A stretch of 64,000 nucleotides of DNA from UBA1422 sp963676385 (GTDB lineage Bacteria; Bacillota; Clostridia; Peptostreptococcales; Anaerovoracaceae). The position numbers were made by a program, and so were the translations under genes. The notes beneath the pieces were generated by a model, which saw only the letters and a program-made list of their open reading frames with translations, did no database searches and was not told the DNA's origin. The stretch covers positions 113,169 through 177,168 of the forward strand of contig CAXXMM010000007.1 of the NCBI GenBank assembly GCA_963676385.2, read 5' to 3'. The first letter of the stretch is position 1. Each line of letters opens with the position of its first letter. Below, in pieces: positions 8,871-16,737 of the stretch.

Positions 8871-9515
8871 CTATTTATGTAAGAAGCGAGAAATTCTTTT
8901 GTATAGCAGGAAGGTAATAATAGAGTTGGCTCCTGCCTTGATTAAATTAAATCCAATGATAAAGGGAATCATTTCCATGACCGCTTTGAGGGGATAGCCG
9001 TAGAAAATAGGATCCAAAACAATATTCGCCGCTGCCATCATTAAGGTCATGGTCAAGGTTCCGGCAGCCATGGCAATGACCGCTCCCTTTCTGGATTTAT
9101 TCTTCCTATAAATTAATCCGGCCACCAATACAAAGGACCCGGTTGCCAAAATATGCATGACGATACCAAACCAGCCACTGGCCGCACTTACTGTAATGCC
9201 CTGAATCAAGGCAGTCACAACGGTGATTGAAATACCTGCCAACGGTCCGAAGGCGAAGGCTCCTATGAAAATAGGGATGTCCGCCGGGTCATATTCCAAA
9301 AACGGCATAGCCGGGAATATGGGAAAGTGAATTTGTACCAGAATGATGGAAATGGCCACCAACATGCCCATTTTGGCCAGTTTGATGGTTTTGTTTTGCT
9401 GTGACAAATTGCCGGTGGTGCAGTTTGGGGCGACGGTCTCCTTTGGTGCGCTTGGGCTGCTTTTCGCTGCCTCCGTCAGGTTGTCTTCCATTGGTTTGTT
9501 TTGATTTTCTTTCAT
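8871..9515 (-). CDS. ribU: Riboflavin ECF transporter S component RibU
   Basis: A 214-residue membrane protein with five or six helices after a charged, low-complexity N-terminus of about 50 residues. The block FLEYDPADIPIFIGAFAFGP is the substrate-binding signature of RibU-type S components, and AGANSIITFLLYKRIS is the usual C-terminal helix. It binds riboflavin outside the cell and works with a shared energising module (EcfA, EcfA', EcfT) that is not in this window. The ATG at 9515 has AAGGAGG eight bases upstream and is preferred over one seven codons earlier. An FMN riboswitch in its leader supports the riboflavin assignment strongly. Confidence 0.93.
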   Translation of the reverse strand: MKENQNKPMEDNLTEAAKSSPSAPKETVAPNCTTGNLSQQNKTIKLAKMGMLVAISIILVQIHFPIFPAMPFLEYDPADIPIFIGAFAFGPLAGISITVVTALIQGITVSAASGWFGIVMHILATGSFVLVAGLIYRKNKSRKGAVIAMAAGTLTMTLMMAAANIVLDPIFYGYPLKAVMEMIPFIIGFNLIKAGANSIITFLLYKRISRFLHK

Positions 9516-9575
9516 TGTTGATTCCTCCTTTTGCAATGCAAAAAATGTGAGTGGAATCTGTCAGGTCGAATAAAT

Positions 9576-9603
9576 CAAGCCTTGAAATTTCTTCCAAGGC
9601 TTG
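9576..9603 (-). terminator. Hairpin in the FMN-riboswitch expression platform
   Basis: A perfect 9-bp stem, CAAGCCTTG with its complement around a 10-nt loop, lies between the riboswitch aptamer and ribU. On the minus strand it is followed by ATTTATT, a weak U-tract. It is placed to act as the ligand-induced terminator, but a mutually exclusive antiterminator pairing was not worked out. Confidence 0.6.
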
Positions 9604-9625
9604 CACATAAATACCAAGTATTCAC

Positions 9626-9761
9626 GTTTCTTTCATCCGGACTATACCGTCGGTCCCGGGATCTAACCGGATCTGCCTTGCGGCTCGCGGACTTGTGGCA
9701 AAAGGTTGTCTCCTTCGCCCATTACCGCCGGTGAGGAATTACACCTCGCCCTGAAACAGAT
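9626..9761 (-). promoter_or_regulatory. FMN riboswitch (RFN element)
   Basis: Read on the minus strand, the conserved RFN strings appear in order: TTTCAGGGCGAGGTG, AATTCCTCACCGGCGGTA, a variable arm with GTCCGCGAGCC, ATCCGGTTAGATCCCGG, CCGACGGTATAGTCCGGATG and the closing AAAGAAAC. This matches the six-helix FMN aptamer along its full length. It lies about 110 bases before ribU and is expected to lower ribU expression when FMN is abundant. Confidence 0.96.
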
Positions 9762-9775
9762 ATGATACGTGTGTT

Positions 9776-9805
9776 ATTATACCGCCCTTAGGCCAACATT
9801 GTCAA
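9776..9805 (-). promoter_or_regulatory. Promoter of the FMN riboswitch-ribU transcript
   Basis: TTGACA (9800-9805), an 18-bp spacer and TATAAT (9776-9781) on the minus strand place the transcription start just before the RFN element. Both hexamers match consensus. Confidence 0.82.
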
Positions 9806-9817
9806 GGGGGCAAGAGT

Positions 9818-11269
9818 CTAGCAGGTCAGCCGATAAATGGCCTCCGCATAGATTTTCGTCATGGTTATTAGTTGTTCAATTTCGATAAATTCGTCCTTTT
9901 GATGGGCCACTTCCCGTTCTCCGTGAAAAGATGAGCCAAAGGCAACACAGTGATCCATGGCTCTGGCATAGGTACCGCCGCCAATGACCAAGGGTTGGCT
10001 TTCCATGTCTCCGGTCTGATCCCGGTAGCAATCCATCAAAGTTACAATAAATGGATCATCCAAAGGTCGGTACAATGGTTTGTGATGTAAAGATTTGAGA
10101 ATCCCAAAATGATATCGATTCATCAAAGGCATCAAAGCATCGTACACAGCATCCGCCTCATAAGTAACCGGGTATCTGATATTGATGGTCAACCGGGCAG
10201 CTTTTGGATCCATTTCCACCATCCCCACATTGAGAATCAGTTTTCCCGAAGGTTCGTCTTCAAAGCCGCAACCCAAAGAAGCTCCATCCAGTTCATATCC
10301 AATGTAACGGTTATAAAAATCAATAAAGTCGTTTACGTCTTCGTTGCTAAAGGACAGGTCCCCTAAGAACTCCATCATAATGGAAATGGCATTGATGCCG
10401 GTTTCCGGTCTTGCCCCATGGGCAGAGACCCCGGTTGTAACAATCTCCAAAGTTTTGCCAATCATCTTAGTTCGAATTTGTGCCTTTGTTCTTTCCCGAA
10501 ACGCCGAAACACTGTTTTTGATTTCTTCATACATTTCTTTTCTGTCTGCTCGCAGGATAACTCTGGCATTGGCTGCTACCATGTTAGGTGTCTCCCCACC
10601 TCGAAAACTTCGAAGTTCCAGTCCCTTGGCCTCGGATTTTGCAAATTTCTTGGCGATATCAAAGACTAAAATTCCCTTTTCTCCGTGAATTGCAGGGAAC
10701 TCCGCATCCGGGGTGAACCCAAAGTCCGGCGCTTTCACCTTTTCAAGATAGCGCCCCATGCCAATCCAACCGGTCTCTTCATCCAAACCAAGAATTAATC
10801 GAACCCGTTTCTGTGAAATCAATCCACAGTCTTTCAACGCTTTCATGGCATAAAATACGGAAACAGCAGGTCCCTTATTGTCAATGGCACCTCTCCCATA
10901 TAGCTTTCCGTTTTCCACCTGGCCTGCAAAAGGAGGGTGGGTCCATCCATCCCCCTCCGGCACCGTATCCAGATGGCAAACAATGCCCATAGTTTCATGG
11001 TTTACAGCGGTGACGTTTCCTTTGTCGTCGGTTAAATAGCCGCCAAAATCCAAATGGCCGCCATAATTGTCAACGTTCTCTGGTTCGAAACCTTCTTTTT
11101 CACCTAAGTTCAGCATATACATAAAAGCCTGCTGTACGCCGGCACCAAAAGGCATGTCTCCCTCCGAGGGGCTCACCACACTTCGGATCCCAATCAACTC
11201 CTTAAGGGTAGCAACCATTGCTTCCTTGTTTTCGTCAATATGATTTTGTAGTTGCTCTTTGTAAGTCAT
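9818..11269 (-). CDS. M20 family dipeptidase (PepV/Sapep-like)
   Basis: A 483-residue di-zinc aminopeptidase of the M20 family. Metal and catalytic motifs are GIVCHLDTVPEGDGW (His and Asp), LYGRGAIDNKGP (bridging Asp), LDEETGW (Glu pair) and a late VIGGGTYARAM/GSSFHG region. These match the PepV dipeptidase branch, which also has the large lid domain seen here between about residues 190 and 380. It probably cleaves dipeptides in the cytoplasm, consistent with amino-acid fermentation. The ATG at 11269 follows GGAGG by four bases. No signal peptide is present. Carboxypeptidase G2 or succinyl-diaminopimelate desuccinylase are less likely from the length and motifs. Confidence 0.9.
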   Translation of the reverse strand: MTYKEQLQNHIDENKEAMVATLKELIGIRSVVSPSEGDMPFGAGVQQAFMYMLNLGEKEGFEPENVDNYGGHLDFGGYLTDDKGNVTAVNHETMGIVCHLDTVPEGDGWTHPPFAGQVENGKLYGRGAIDNKGPAVSVFYAMKALKDCGLISQKRVRLILGLDEETGWIGMGRYLEKVKAPDFGFTPDAEFPAIHGEKGILVFDIAKKFAKSEAKGLELRSFRGGETPNMVAANARVILRADRKEMYEEIKNSVSAFRERTKAQIRTKMIGKTLEIVTTGVSAHGARPETGINAISIMMEFLGDLSFSNEDVNDFIDFYNRYIGYELDGASLGCGFEDEPSGKLILNVGMVEMDPKAARLTINIRYPVTYEADAVYDALMPLMNRYHFGILKSLHHKPLYRPLDDPFIVTLMDCYRDQTGDMESQPLVIGGGTYARAMDHCVAFGSSFHGEREVAHQKDEFIEIEQLITMTKIYAEAIYRLTC

Positions 11270-11320
11270 GTCCCCTCCGTCTCTGGGTAATTTGGAAATC
11301 ATCGGAACTCTAAGGGGTAA

Positions 11321-11548
11321 TTATTTCACTGCCTCAACTCTTAGTACATCTTCCGGATAGCTTTCCTTCAGCAGTCTTTCCACTACGCCTGTCAATGTCA
11401 TCTGGGCGCCGGGACAACCTGCGCAATGGCCTTGCAGTCTTACTTTTACCACTTTGTCAGGGGTATATTCTACAAATTCGATATCTCCTCCGTCTCGCTG
11501 AAGAAAAGGTCTGATTTGTTCCAATCCTGCTTTAATTTTATCTTCCAT
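11321..11548 (-). CDS. NifU-like iron-sulfur cluster scaffold (C-terminal domain type)
   Basis: A 75-residue protein made only of the NifU C-terminal (Nfu) domain: PFLQRDGGDIEFVEY, then the cluster-binding GHCAGCPGAQMTL with its CxxC, and a closing Leu-rich helix. Such proteins hold or transfer a [4Fe-4S] cluster to target enzymes. GGAG lies seven bases before the ATG at 11548; an ATG two codons earlier is too close to it. The M20 peptidase gene follows after about 50 bp. Confidence 0.94.
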   Translation of the reverse strand: MEDKIKAGLEQIRPFLQRDGGDIEFVEYTPDKVVKVRLQGHCAGCPGAQMTLTGVVERLLKESYPEDVLRVEAVK

Positions 11549-11626
11549 GTTCATTCTCCTTTGTGTTTTGTTTTGTTTGATTTATATACACTGTTATATA
11601 TTTTACTATATACATGATATACAAGA

Positions 11627-12838
11627 TTACTTCTTAGACGTTTTTTTCGTTGCCGGTTCCACTGTATATACCGGGGAAACGGCATTTTTTACAATTCCAT
11701 TAATAATAACCGCCCGCTCCGGATCACCTTGGTCATCAAATCGAATGACCCCGGATGCGCCTTGAAAGTCCTGTACATTTCCAAGGGCCTCAATGATTTT
11801 CTCTCCGTCCTCGGAGGTTTTGGCCGTTGTCATGGCATCAATAGCCAACAAATAGGCATCAAACCCCAGCGCCGTGGCTTCCTCCGGTTGATTGCTACCA
11901 TATTTCTTTTGGTAGGCCTGAAGAAACACATCTGCCATTTCCGTTTTAATATTACCGCTGTCATAAGCAGTGGGGAAAAATACGTTGCTCCACCTTGCAT
12001 TGATGGCCGCCTGAACAAATTCGTCTTTTGCCCAAGACTCCGTTCCCAGAAAAGTCAAATTCAAATTCATTTTCTTTGCCTGTGCAATAATCTGAATCCC
12101 ATCTTTTACGCCACCGGGAAGAAACACTACTGTGGCCCCAGAATCTTTGATTTTATTTAATTGATCGGTAAAATCTGTATCACCGGACAAATAGTTTTGA
12201 TTTATCGCAATTGCGTCGTTGTCACCTGTCAATGAAACCATTTTTTTGGAGTAAGAGGTGCTTAAAGCCATAGCATAATCATCGCCTTCTGGAATCATTA
12301 CTGCAGCCTTTTTTGCCTTCAGGTTTTTGACCGTAAAAGTAGCCAACGCCTTTCCCTGATAGGCCTCAACGAAACATACCCTAAAATAATAAGGATTGTC
12401 TGTATTAACTAAAGGATTGGTGTTGGTAATGGTCAGTGCAGGAATGTGATTCTTCTGAAAAATCTCCCCTGCCAACATGGAAAATGCGCTTCCATAACTA
12501 CCCAACACTACGGATGGTTTTTGCTGTACTAAGTTTCCAAGGGTTGTTTTGGCGGTGTTCAAATCCGACCCATTATCAGCATATACCAATTCCACTTTTT
12601 TGCCCAGTACCTCAGGGTAAAGCTGATTGGCAAGCTCAATTCCTTTTATTTCAGCAGAAGCGGCTTGGCTGTACTCTCCGGATATCGGCTCATACAAGGC
12701 AATTTTGACAGTATTATTGTCATCACCGTCCCCAAAAAAACCTTCAACAAAATTATCATATGTGGTGCAGCCGGACAAAGTCCCGATGCACAGAATCATA
12801 GTTACACAAAATAAGATGGATTTAAACTTCTTGCTCAT
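11627..12838 (-). CDS. Lipoprotein substrate-binding protein, LivJ/type I periplasmic family
   Basis: A 403-residue exported lipoprotein. The signal peptide ends in the lipobox LSGC with Cys24 as the lipid anchor. The mature protein shows the Leu/Ile/Val-binding fold: VKIALYEPISGEYS at the start, GIELANQLYPEVLGKKVELV and then the two-lobe pattern with FLGTESWAKDEF. A Thr/Lys-rich tail ends the chain. It should capture a branched-chain amino acid or a related small molecule for an ABC importer, but no permease or ATPase gene is adjacent, so it is an orphan here. The ATG at 12838 follows GGAGG by six bases; a longer open frame starts 16 codons earlier without support. Confidence 0.85.
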   Translation of the reverse strand: MSKKFKSILFCVTMILCIGTLSGCTTYDNFVEGFFGDGDDNNTVKIALYEPISGEYSQAASAEIKGIELANQLYPEVLGKKVELVYADNGSDLNTAKTTLGNLVQQKPSVVLGSYGSAFSMLAGEIFQKNHIPALTITNTNPLVNTDNPYYFRVCFVEAYQGKALATFTVKNLKAKKAAVMIPEGDDYAMALSTSYSKKMVSLTGDNDAIAINQNYLSGDTDFTDQLNKIKDSGATVVFLPGGVKDGIQIIAQAKKMNLNLTFLGTESWAKDEFVQAAINARWSNVFFPTAYDSGNIKTEMADVFLQAYQKKYGSNQPEEATALGFDAYLLAIDAMTTAKTSEDGEKIIEALGNVQDFQGASGVIRFDDQGDPERAVIINGIVKNAVSPVYTVEPATKKTSKK

Positions 12839-13021
12839 GAATTTCCTCCGGTATGGCCTTTGGACAAGGCGATAACACCCTTCCAAAGTCCCTTCTAATT
12901 ATACATTTTTTATTTAAAATGTAAAGAAATGCGCTCCAATCATTGCCAAATCTCCACGTCGCCTACACATTCAAAAGCTGATAAAAACCATGCATCTGTC
13001 CAACGCCAAGATTTGTTTTAC

Positions 13022-13053
13022 AAAAAAGACCGAACCTTAAACGTCCGGCCTTT
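13022..13053 (-). terminator. Terminator of the PadR-DUF1700-DUF4097 operon
   Basis: On the minus strand AAAGGCCGGAC pairs with GTTCGGTCTTT (two G-U pairs) around a 7-nt loop, followed by TTTTTTG. It lies about 40 bp after the DUF4097 stop. Confidence 0.8.
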
Positions 13054-13094
13054 CCTCTTATATCTGATTGTTGATACATTTCATTGCCCGCTTG

Positions 13095-13835
13095 TTACAG
13101 TGATTGCTGAAAGGTAACGGACACATCACTCAAGTTGCAATTTAATTCAAATGTCGGATTCCCACCGGAAACTGACTTCTCCATATTGTTGACCTCTTCA
13201 TGGTTCAAATATACTGTGCTCAAATTGGTGTCAACATCGTAGTCATAGTCTGCTTCTTCACCAACCATTTCAATATCTCCGGAGCAGAAACTTACATCAA
13301 TATCCGCCTCGTCGAAGGCCAGCCCTTTTGCTGTCAATTCGCCGGCATTCACCGACAAATCCAAGGCATTGGCGTGCAAAGCTGATATTTCCATCTGTCC
13401 AAAATTCATGTCCAGAGATGCTTCTTTCAGTGTGGTTCCCTTTGGTATGGTAATTTGAAGTTCTATGGCAAAATTCTCATCATCATCTTCAAGGCGGATG
13501 GTGTCCTCTGTTTGGATGGTCAGCATGCCATTTTTTATTTTCATATCCGGCTTTGGCATCTGGGAATTGTATTTTAATTCCACCTTATATTGATCTCCCT
13601 GCACGATTTTGACTTGGCACATGGTCATGTCAACATCCAGAGAATGAAATTTGGCTGCGTCTCCTTCCAGTAATAGGGTTTTGCTGTTCTCCGCGTTCAA
13701 ATTGATATGCCAGTTTCCCGGAACATTGTAAACATCCTTCCACCCATGAAGGGCCAATCCGGTAATGGTTGCCGCCAGCCCTGTGAGGAAAACAACAACG
13801 CATACGATAATAAATATTTTTAATTTCTTACTCAT
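13095..13835 (-). CDS. DUF4097 family anchored beta-repeat protein
   Basis: A 246-residue protein with one N-terminal membrane anchor (about residues 5-30), then repeated short beta strands typical of the DUF4097 beta-helix: alternating SLDVDMTMCQVKIV, LDLSVNAGELTAKGL and ADIDVSFCSGDIEM. The bulk probably lies outside the membrane. The start at 13835 overlaps the stop of the DUF1700 gene by eight bases and has AGGTG seven bases upstream. PadR-DUF1700-DUF4097 strings occur widely in Firmicutes and are thought to respond to envelope stress; a specific signal is not established. It closes the three-gene operon, followed by a terminator. Confidence 0.82.
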   Translation of the reverse strand: MSKKLKIFIIVCVVVFLTGLAATITGLALHGWKDVYNVPGNWHINLNAENSKTLLLEGDAAKFHSLDVDMTMCQVKIVQGDQYKVELKYNSQMPKPDMKIKNGMLTIQTEDTIRLEDDDENFAIELQITIPKGTTLKEASLDMNFGQMEISALHANALDLSVNAGELTAKGLAFDEADIDVSFCSGDIEMVGEEADYDYDVDTNLSTVYLNHEEVNNMEKSVSGGNPTFELNCNLSDVSVTFQQSL

Positions 13836-14652
13836 TGTCATCACCTACTTTCTCTGTAGTTTGCTCTTTTGAAGGCTGGGTATCCTCCACTGCGGGAGGC
13901 TGGGTGCTGCTGTCCGCCGAGGTCTGAGTGCCGCTGTCCGCTGAAGGCGGAACACTACTCCCTGCCGAAGACTGTTGGACTCCATACTTCTGTCGCAACT
14001 TCTCTTGCCGTTTTTCCATTCGCTTTTCCTGGCTTTCCCTGCGTTTTCTTGCGATGGCTTTGAAGAATAGGTTGGTTAACGCGACAATCCCCACTGTGAG
14101 AAGCGCCATCAGTGAAATCCCCATGAGTCCCAGGCCAATAATCAAAATTGCCAGTGGTGCGCTGGTTGCCAGCAATGTCAATCCGAAAATCACTGCGATA
14201 ATGCTCGTAATAATTAGGACGACTGCAGTAATGAAAACGGAAATCAACAACACAATGATTCCGATAAATACGGTAACCAATAATGCTGCCAGCACGAAGG
14301 CAACAGGGATGGCCACCGGTGCGGCAAAGATGCCCCCTGCAATACCAATGACAACCCACCATGCAGCCGACAGTTTTCCCGGGGCTTTTTCAGGTCTGTC
14401 ATCACGGTAACCGCCGTTAGGTTTCTTGCTTTCTCTGCTTTCCATGCTTTCCAATTGACGAACCGCATAGTCGGCCTTGATTTGTGTCGCAATTTTTGAT
14501 GGAGTCCCTAGCTCCCTGATGACGTCCTGCTCTTGTTCCGGTCCGGCTTCTTCAAAGTATTCGTTGTAATATGCAATGGCGTCATCTATTTCGTGTCTTG
14601 GAAGTTTGTACAGTTCCATCTGCAACTTCCTTAAAAATTCTTTTCTATTCAC
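13828..14652 (-). CDS. DUF1700 (HAAS-type) membrane protein
   Basis: A 274-residue protein. Residues 1-80 form the HAAS/DUF1700 helical domain (FLRKLQMELYKLPRHEIDD, ELGTPSKIATQIKADY). About five close-packed membrane helices follow, rich in Ile, Val, Ala and Leu. The last 70 residues are a charged coiled stretch ending in a Ser/Thr/Gln/Pro-rich tail with near-repeats of SSAGSS, SADSGTQ and SADSSTQ. A GTG start at 14652 is chosen because GGAGG lies seven to eight bases upstream; it overlaps the end of padR by eight bases. The HAAS domain is thought to receive signals in PadR-regulated operons; the mechanism is inferred. Confidence 0.8.
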   Translation of the reverse strand: MNRKEFLRKLQMELYKLPRHEIDDAIAYYNEYFEEAGPEQEQDVIRELGTPSKIATQIKADYAVRQLESMESRESKKPNGGYRDDRPEKAPGKLSAAWWVVIGIAGGIFAAPVAIPVAFVLAALLVTVFIGIIVLLISVFITAVVLIITSIIAVIFGLTLLATSAPLAILIIGLGLMGISLMALLTVGIVALTNLFFKAIARKRRESQEKRMEKRQEKLRQKYGVQQSSAGSSVPPSADSGTQTSADSSTQPPAVEDTQPSKEQTTEKVGDDNE

Positions 14653-14965
14653 TGTCCTCACCTCCATTTATTAGAGAATCCAGTTTGTTCTTGTAATCTG
14701 CCCACTCTGCTTTGAATTCTGCGTATTGATTTTTGCCTGATGTTGTGATTGCGTAGTACCGTCGATTTCGCCCCTGATAAGGTTCGTCGTAAGTCCGTAA
14801 ATGTCCTTCTTTCTGCAGTCTTCGCAACACCGGATAGAGGGTGGATTCGGATATATCGATGGCCTGCTTCATGGTTTGTGTTAATACATACCCATAGGTG
14901 TCCCCTTTGGCCAAAACGGACAGAACGCAGGCATCCAATAATGTTGATCCAATTTGAAAGCTCAT
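14645..14965 (-). CDS. PadR family transcriptional regulator
   Basis: A 106-residue winged-helix regulator. LLDACVLSVLAKGDTYGYVL and ESTLYPVLRRLQKEGHLRTY are the PadR recognition region, and a short C-terminal helix serves for dimerisation. AAGGAG lies about ten bases before the ATG. It is first in an operon with DUF1700 and DUF4097 genes, each overlapping the next by exactly eight bases, so translation is coupled. PadR proteins usually repress their own operon; a dyad over the -10 box of the promoter (15148-15161) is a candidate operator. Confidence 0.92.
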   Translation of the reverse strand: MSFQIGSTLLDACVLSVLAKGDTYGYVLTQTMKQAIDISESTLYPVLRRLQKEGHLRTYDEPYQGRNRRYYAITTSGKNQYAEFKAEWADYKNKLDSLINGGEDSE

Positions 14966-15065
14966 GCTACCCCGCTCCTTTCTTTTATGTTTTTTTAAGA
15001 GAAATTCTCAAAATGAAAATCTCTCCACTTTTATTGTCGCCATTGTGGCGATTCCAGTCGTATTT

Positions 15066-15121
15066 GCTTGCCATAATCAAAACCGTTTTTGCTTGCCATA
15101 ATCAAAATCGTATTTGCTTGC
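15066..15121. repeat. 25-bp tandem repeat in the padR leader
   Basis: Two copies starting GCTTGCCATAATCAAAA (15066-15090, 15091-15115) differ by two bases and are followed by a six-base partial third copy. They lie between the padR promoter and the padR start, so they would be transcribed. Confidence 0.8.
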
Positions 15122-15147
15122 CGCTAAACAATATTGTTCCTTCGGCA

Positions 15148-15178
15148 ATACTATATGGTATATAATATTGTTTGTCAA
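15148..15178 (-). promoter_or_regulatory. padR operon promoter with overlapping dyad
   Basis: TTGACA (15173-15178), a 17-bp spacer and TATAGT (15150-15155) on the minus strand. The -10 box is inside a 14-bp dyad of the form ATAC-N6-GTAT (15148-15161), a plausible PadR site. A perfect palindrome AACAATATTGTT follows at 15128-15139. Confidence 0.75.
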
Positions 15179-15255
15179 CAAGTTTTTTGTTTTATTGATG
15201 GAAAAGGTGGTTAGGTGGCTGGCGGATTAAGGCGAATGCCGCGGGCGGGAGAGGT

Positions 15256-15318
15256 CTGGGTTAATGCGGCAGGGGGGGCTGGGTTAATGCGGCAGGGGGG
15301 GCTGGGTTAATGCGGCAG
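15256..15318. repeat. 23-bp G-rich tandem repeat, three copies
   Basis: The unit CTGGGTTAATGCGGCAG plus seven G is present at 15256-15278 and 15279-15301, with a third, shortened copy at 15302-15318. The full copies are identical, which suggests recent expansion. Confidence 0.9.
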
Positions 15319-15348
15319 ATTTTTCATTAAAACCTCTCAAAAAATAAA

Positions 15349-15395
15349 AAAATCTGTACTTTTGAGTCAAAAACCAGCAAAAAAGTACAGATTTT
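15349..15395 (-). terminator. Long hairpin, probable dusB terminator (copy 1 of repeated element)
   Basis: Perfect 15-bp arms, AAAATCTGTACTTTT and its complement, enclose a 17-nt loop. On the minus strand the hairpin is followed by TTTTTATTTTTT and lies about 200 bp past dusB. The same arms recur at 40886-40931. Confidence 0.7.
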
Positions 15396-15597
15396 CTTGT
15401 AATATTGCATTTTTTAATGAAATTTGGATAGGTTTTGTAAAATTATTCCATTTTTGCCAGCATTTTTAGGGGTTTTGTACAGATTTTTACGTCTTTATTG
15501 ACTTTTTTAGCACTTTTCTCAATGCTACTTGGCTATTTTAGTCGAACCACCTTGTTTTCTTTCCCCGCAGCAGTTAGGCTAATTATTCGCAATTTGA

Positions 15598-16554
15598 TTA
15601 TTTCATGTTTTGTAGGAGTTGTACAAGGGAGGCGGCATCCACCAGTTCATTGGCCTGGCGTCGAATAGCTGCCGCCCCCGGCTCTCCTTTTAAATACCAT
15701 CCCACATGTTTACGAAGCTCTACCACGGCCACCCGCTCACCTTTTTCTGCCACTGCCAAATCCAGATGGTGCAACAGCATAGCAATTTTTTCCTCCAAAG
15801 TAGGGGGACACGGTTTTGGGCGCCCTTCATACTGGGCAACCGCCTCTCTAAAAATCCAAGGGTTGCCCTGAGCGCCTCGGGCAAACATAACATATTCGCA
15901 ACCGGTTTGCTCCAGCATGGCCAGGGCATCTTCCGCCCGGAAGATGTCCCCATTTCCGATGACTGGAATGCCAACACTTTTGACCACATCGGAAATGACG
16001 GACCAGTCCGCCGCCCCAGTATAAAACTGCTCCCTGGTCCGGCCATGCACTGCAACAGCCGCAGCGCCGGCGGCCTCCGCCGCCTGAGCCACTTGGGTGG
16101 CGTTGATGGAATCGGCATTCCATCCGCTGCGGATTTTGATGGTTACAGGTTTCCCTGCATTTTCCACGGCTGCCTTGACCACTTGGAACACCAAGTCTGG
16201 ATTTTTCATCAACGCAGATCCTTCCCCGTTTTTCACCACCTTGGGAACCGGGCAGCCCATATTAATATCCAGAATTACGTTTTCTCTGGGAGCAAGCTCT
16301 TTGGCAGTATAGGCAATCACTTTTGGATCGGCACCAAAGATTTGAATGGCTGCCGGCTTTTCTTTTGGATCAATGTGCAACAAGCTTTCTGTATTATGGT
16401 TGTTATACATCAATCCTTTTCCGCTGACCATTTCTGTGTATACCAAGGCCGCACCCATAGATTTGGCAATCAGTCTTGTGGGGGCGTCGGTAATGCCCGC
16501 CAGGGGGGCCAGGAAAAAAGGATGGTCTGGAATAAAATTACCTATTGGTTTCAT
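15598..16554 (-). CDS. dusB: tRNA-dihydrouridine synthase
   Basis: A 318-residue FMN-dependent enzyme that reduces specific uridines in the tRNA D-loop. The TIM-barrel blocks are LAPLAGITDAPTRLI, VYTEMVSGKGL, INMGCPVPKVVKNGEGSALM (with the catalytic Cys), VTIKIRSGWN, AVAVHGRTREQFYTG and VIGNGDIF; FARGAQGNPWIF is the DusB-type FMN phosphate site. GAGGAAAC precedes the ATG. The gene appears monocistronic, with the long hairpin at 15349-15395 downstream and a tandem repeat region upstream. Confidence 0.95.
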   Translation of the reverse strand: MKPIGNFIPDHPFFLAPLAGITDAPTRLIAKSMGAALVYTEMVSGKGLMYNNHNTESLLHIDPKEKPAAIQIFGADPKVIAYTAKELAPRENVILDINMGCPVPKVVKNGEGSALMKNPDLVFQVVKAAVENAGKPVTIKIRSGWNADSINATQVAQAAEAAGAAAVAVHGRTREQFYTGAADWSVISDVVKSVGIPVIGNGDIFRAEDALAMLEQTGCEYVMFARGAQGNPWIFREAVAQYEGRPKPCPPTLEEKIAMLLHHLDLAVAEKGERVAVVELRKHVGWYLKGEPGAAAIRRQANELVDAASLVQLLQNMK

Positions 16555-16585
16555 AAAGTTTCCTCGTGATGCTTCGGTATTGGGG

Positions 16586-16675
16586 GGGACCGCATTGTGG
16601 TCGCTTTTCTTAGGGACCGCATTGTGGTCGCTTTTCTTAGGGACCGCATTGTGGTCGCTTTTCTTAGGGAATCGC
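16586..16675. repeat. 27-bp tandem repeat, three copies
   Basis: GGGACCGCATTGTGGTCGC plus TTTTCTTA is repeated exactly at 16586-16612, 16613-16639 and 16640-16666, with a partial fourth copy. Each unit contains a short inverted repeat (GACCGC with GTGGTC). It lies between the anti-sigma gene and dusB. Confidence 0.92.
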
Positions 16676-16737
16676 TATGCTTCATTTTCTTTTACTTTCT
16701 CCGGAATCCATAGGGTCTTCGGTATTCTTTGGAAGTC

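Larger units (their letters stand above)
14966..15597. other. Intergenic region between padR and dusB
   Basis: This 632-bp region has no supported gene. From low to high coordinate it holds a two-and-a-bit copy 25-bp repeat (15066-15121), the padR promoter with a dyad (15148-15178), a three-copy 23-bp G-rich tandem repeat (15256-15318), and a long hairpin (15349-15395). After that comes AT-rich sequence with a lone copy of the GTACAGATTTTT motif near 15478. Confidence 0.7.

Noticed and set aside
14749..15165. Plus-strand open frame over padR and its promoter
   Set aside because: It runs antisense through the PadR helix-turn-helix and has no start signals.
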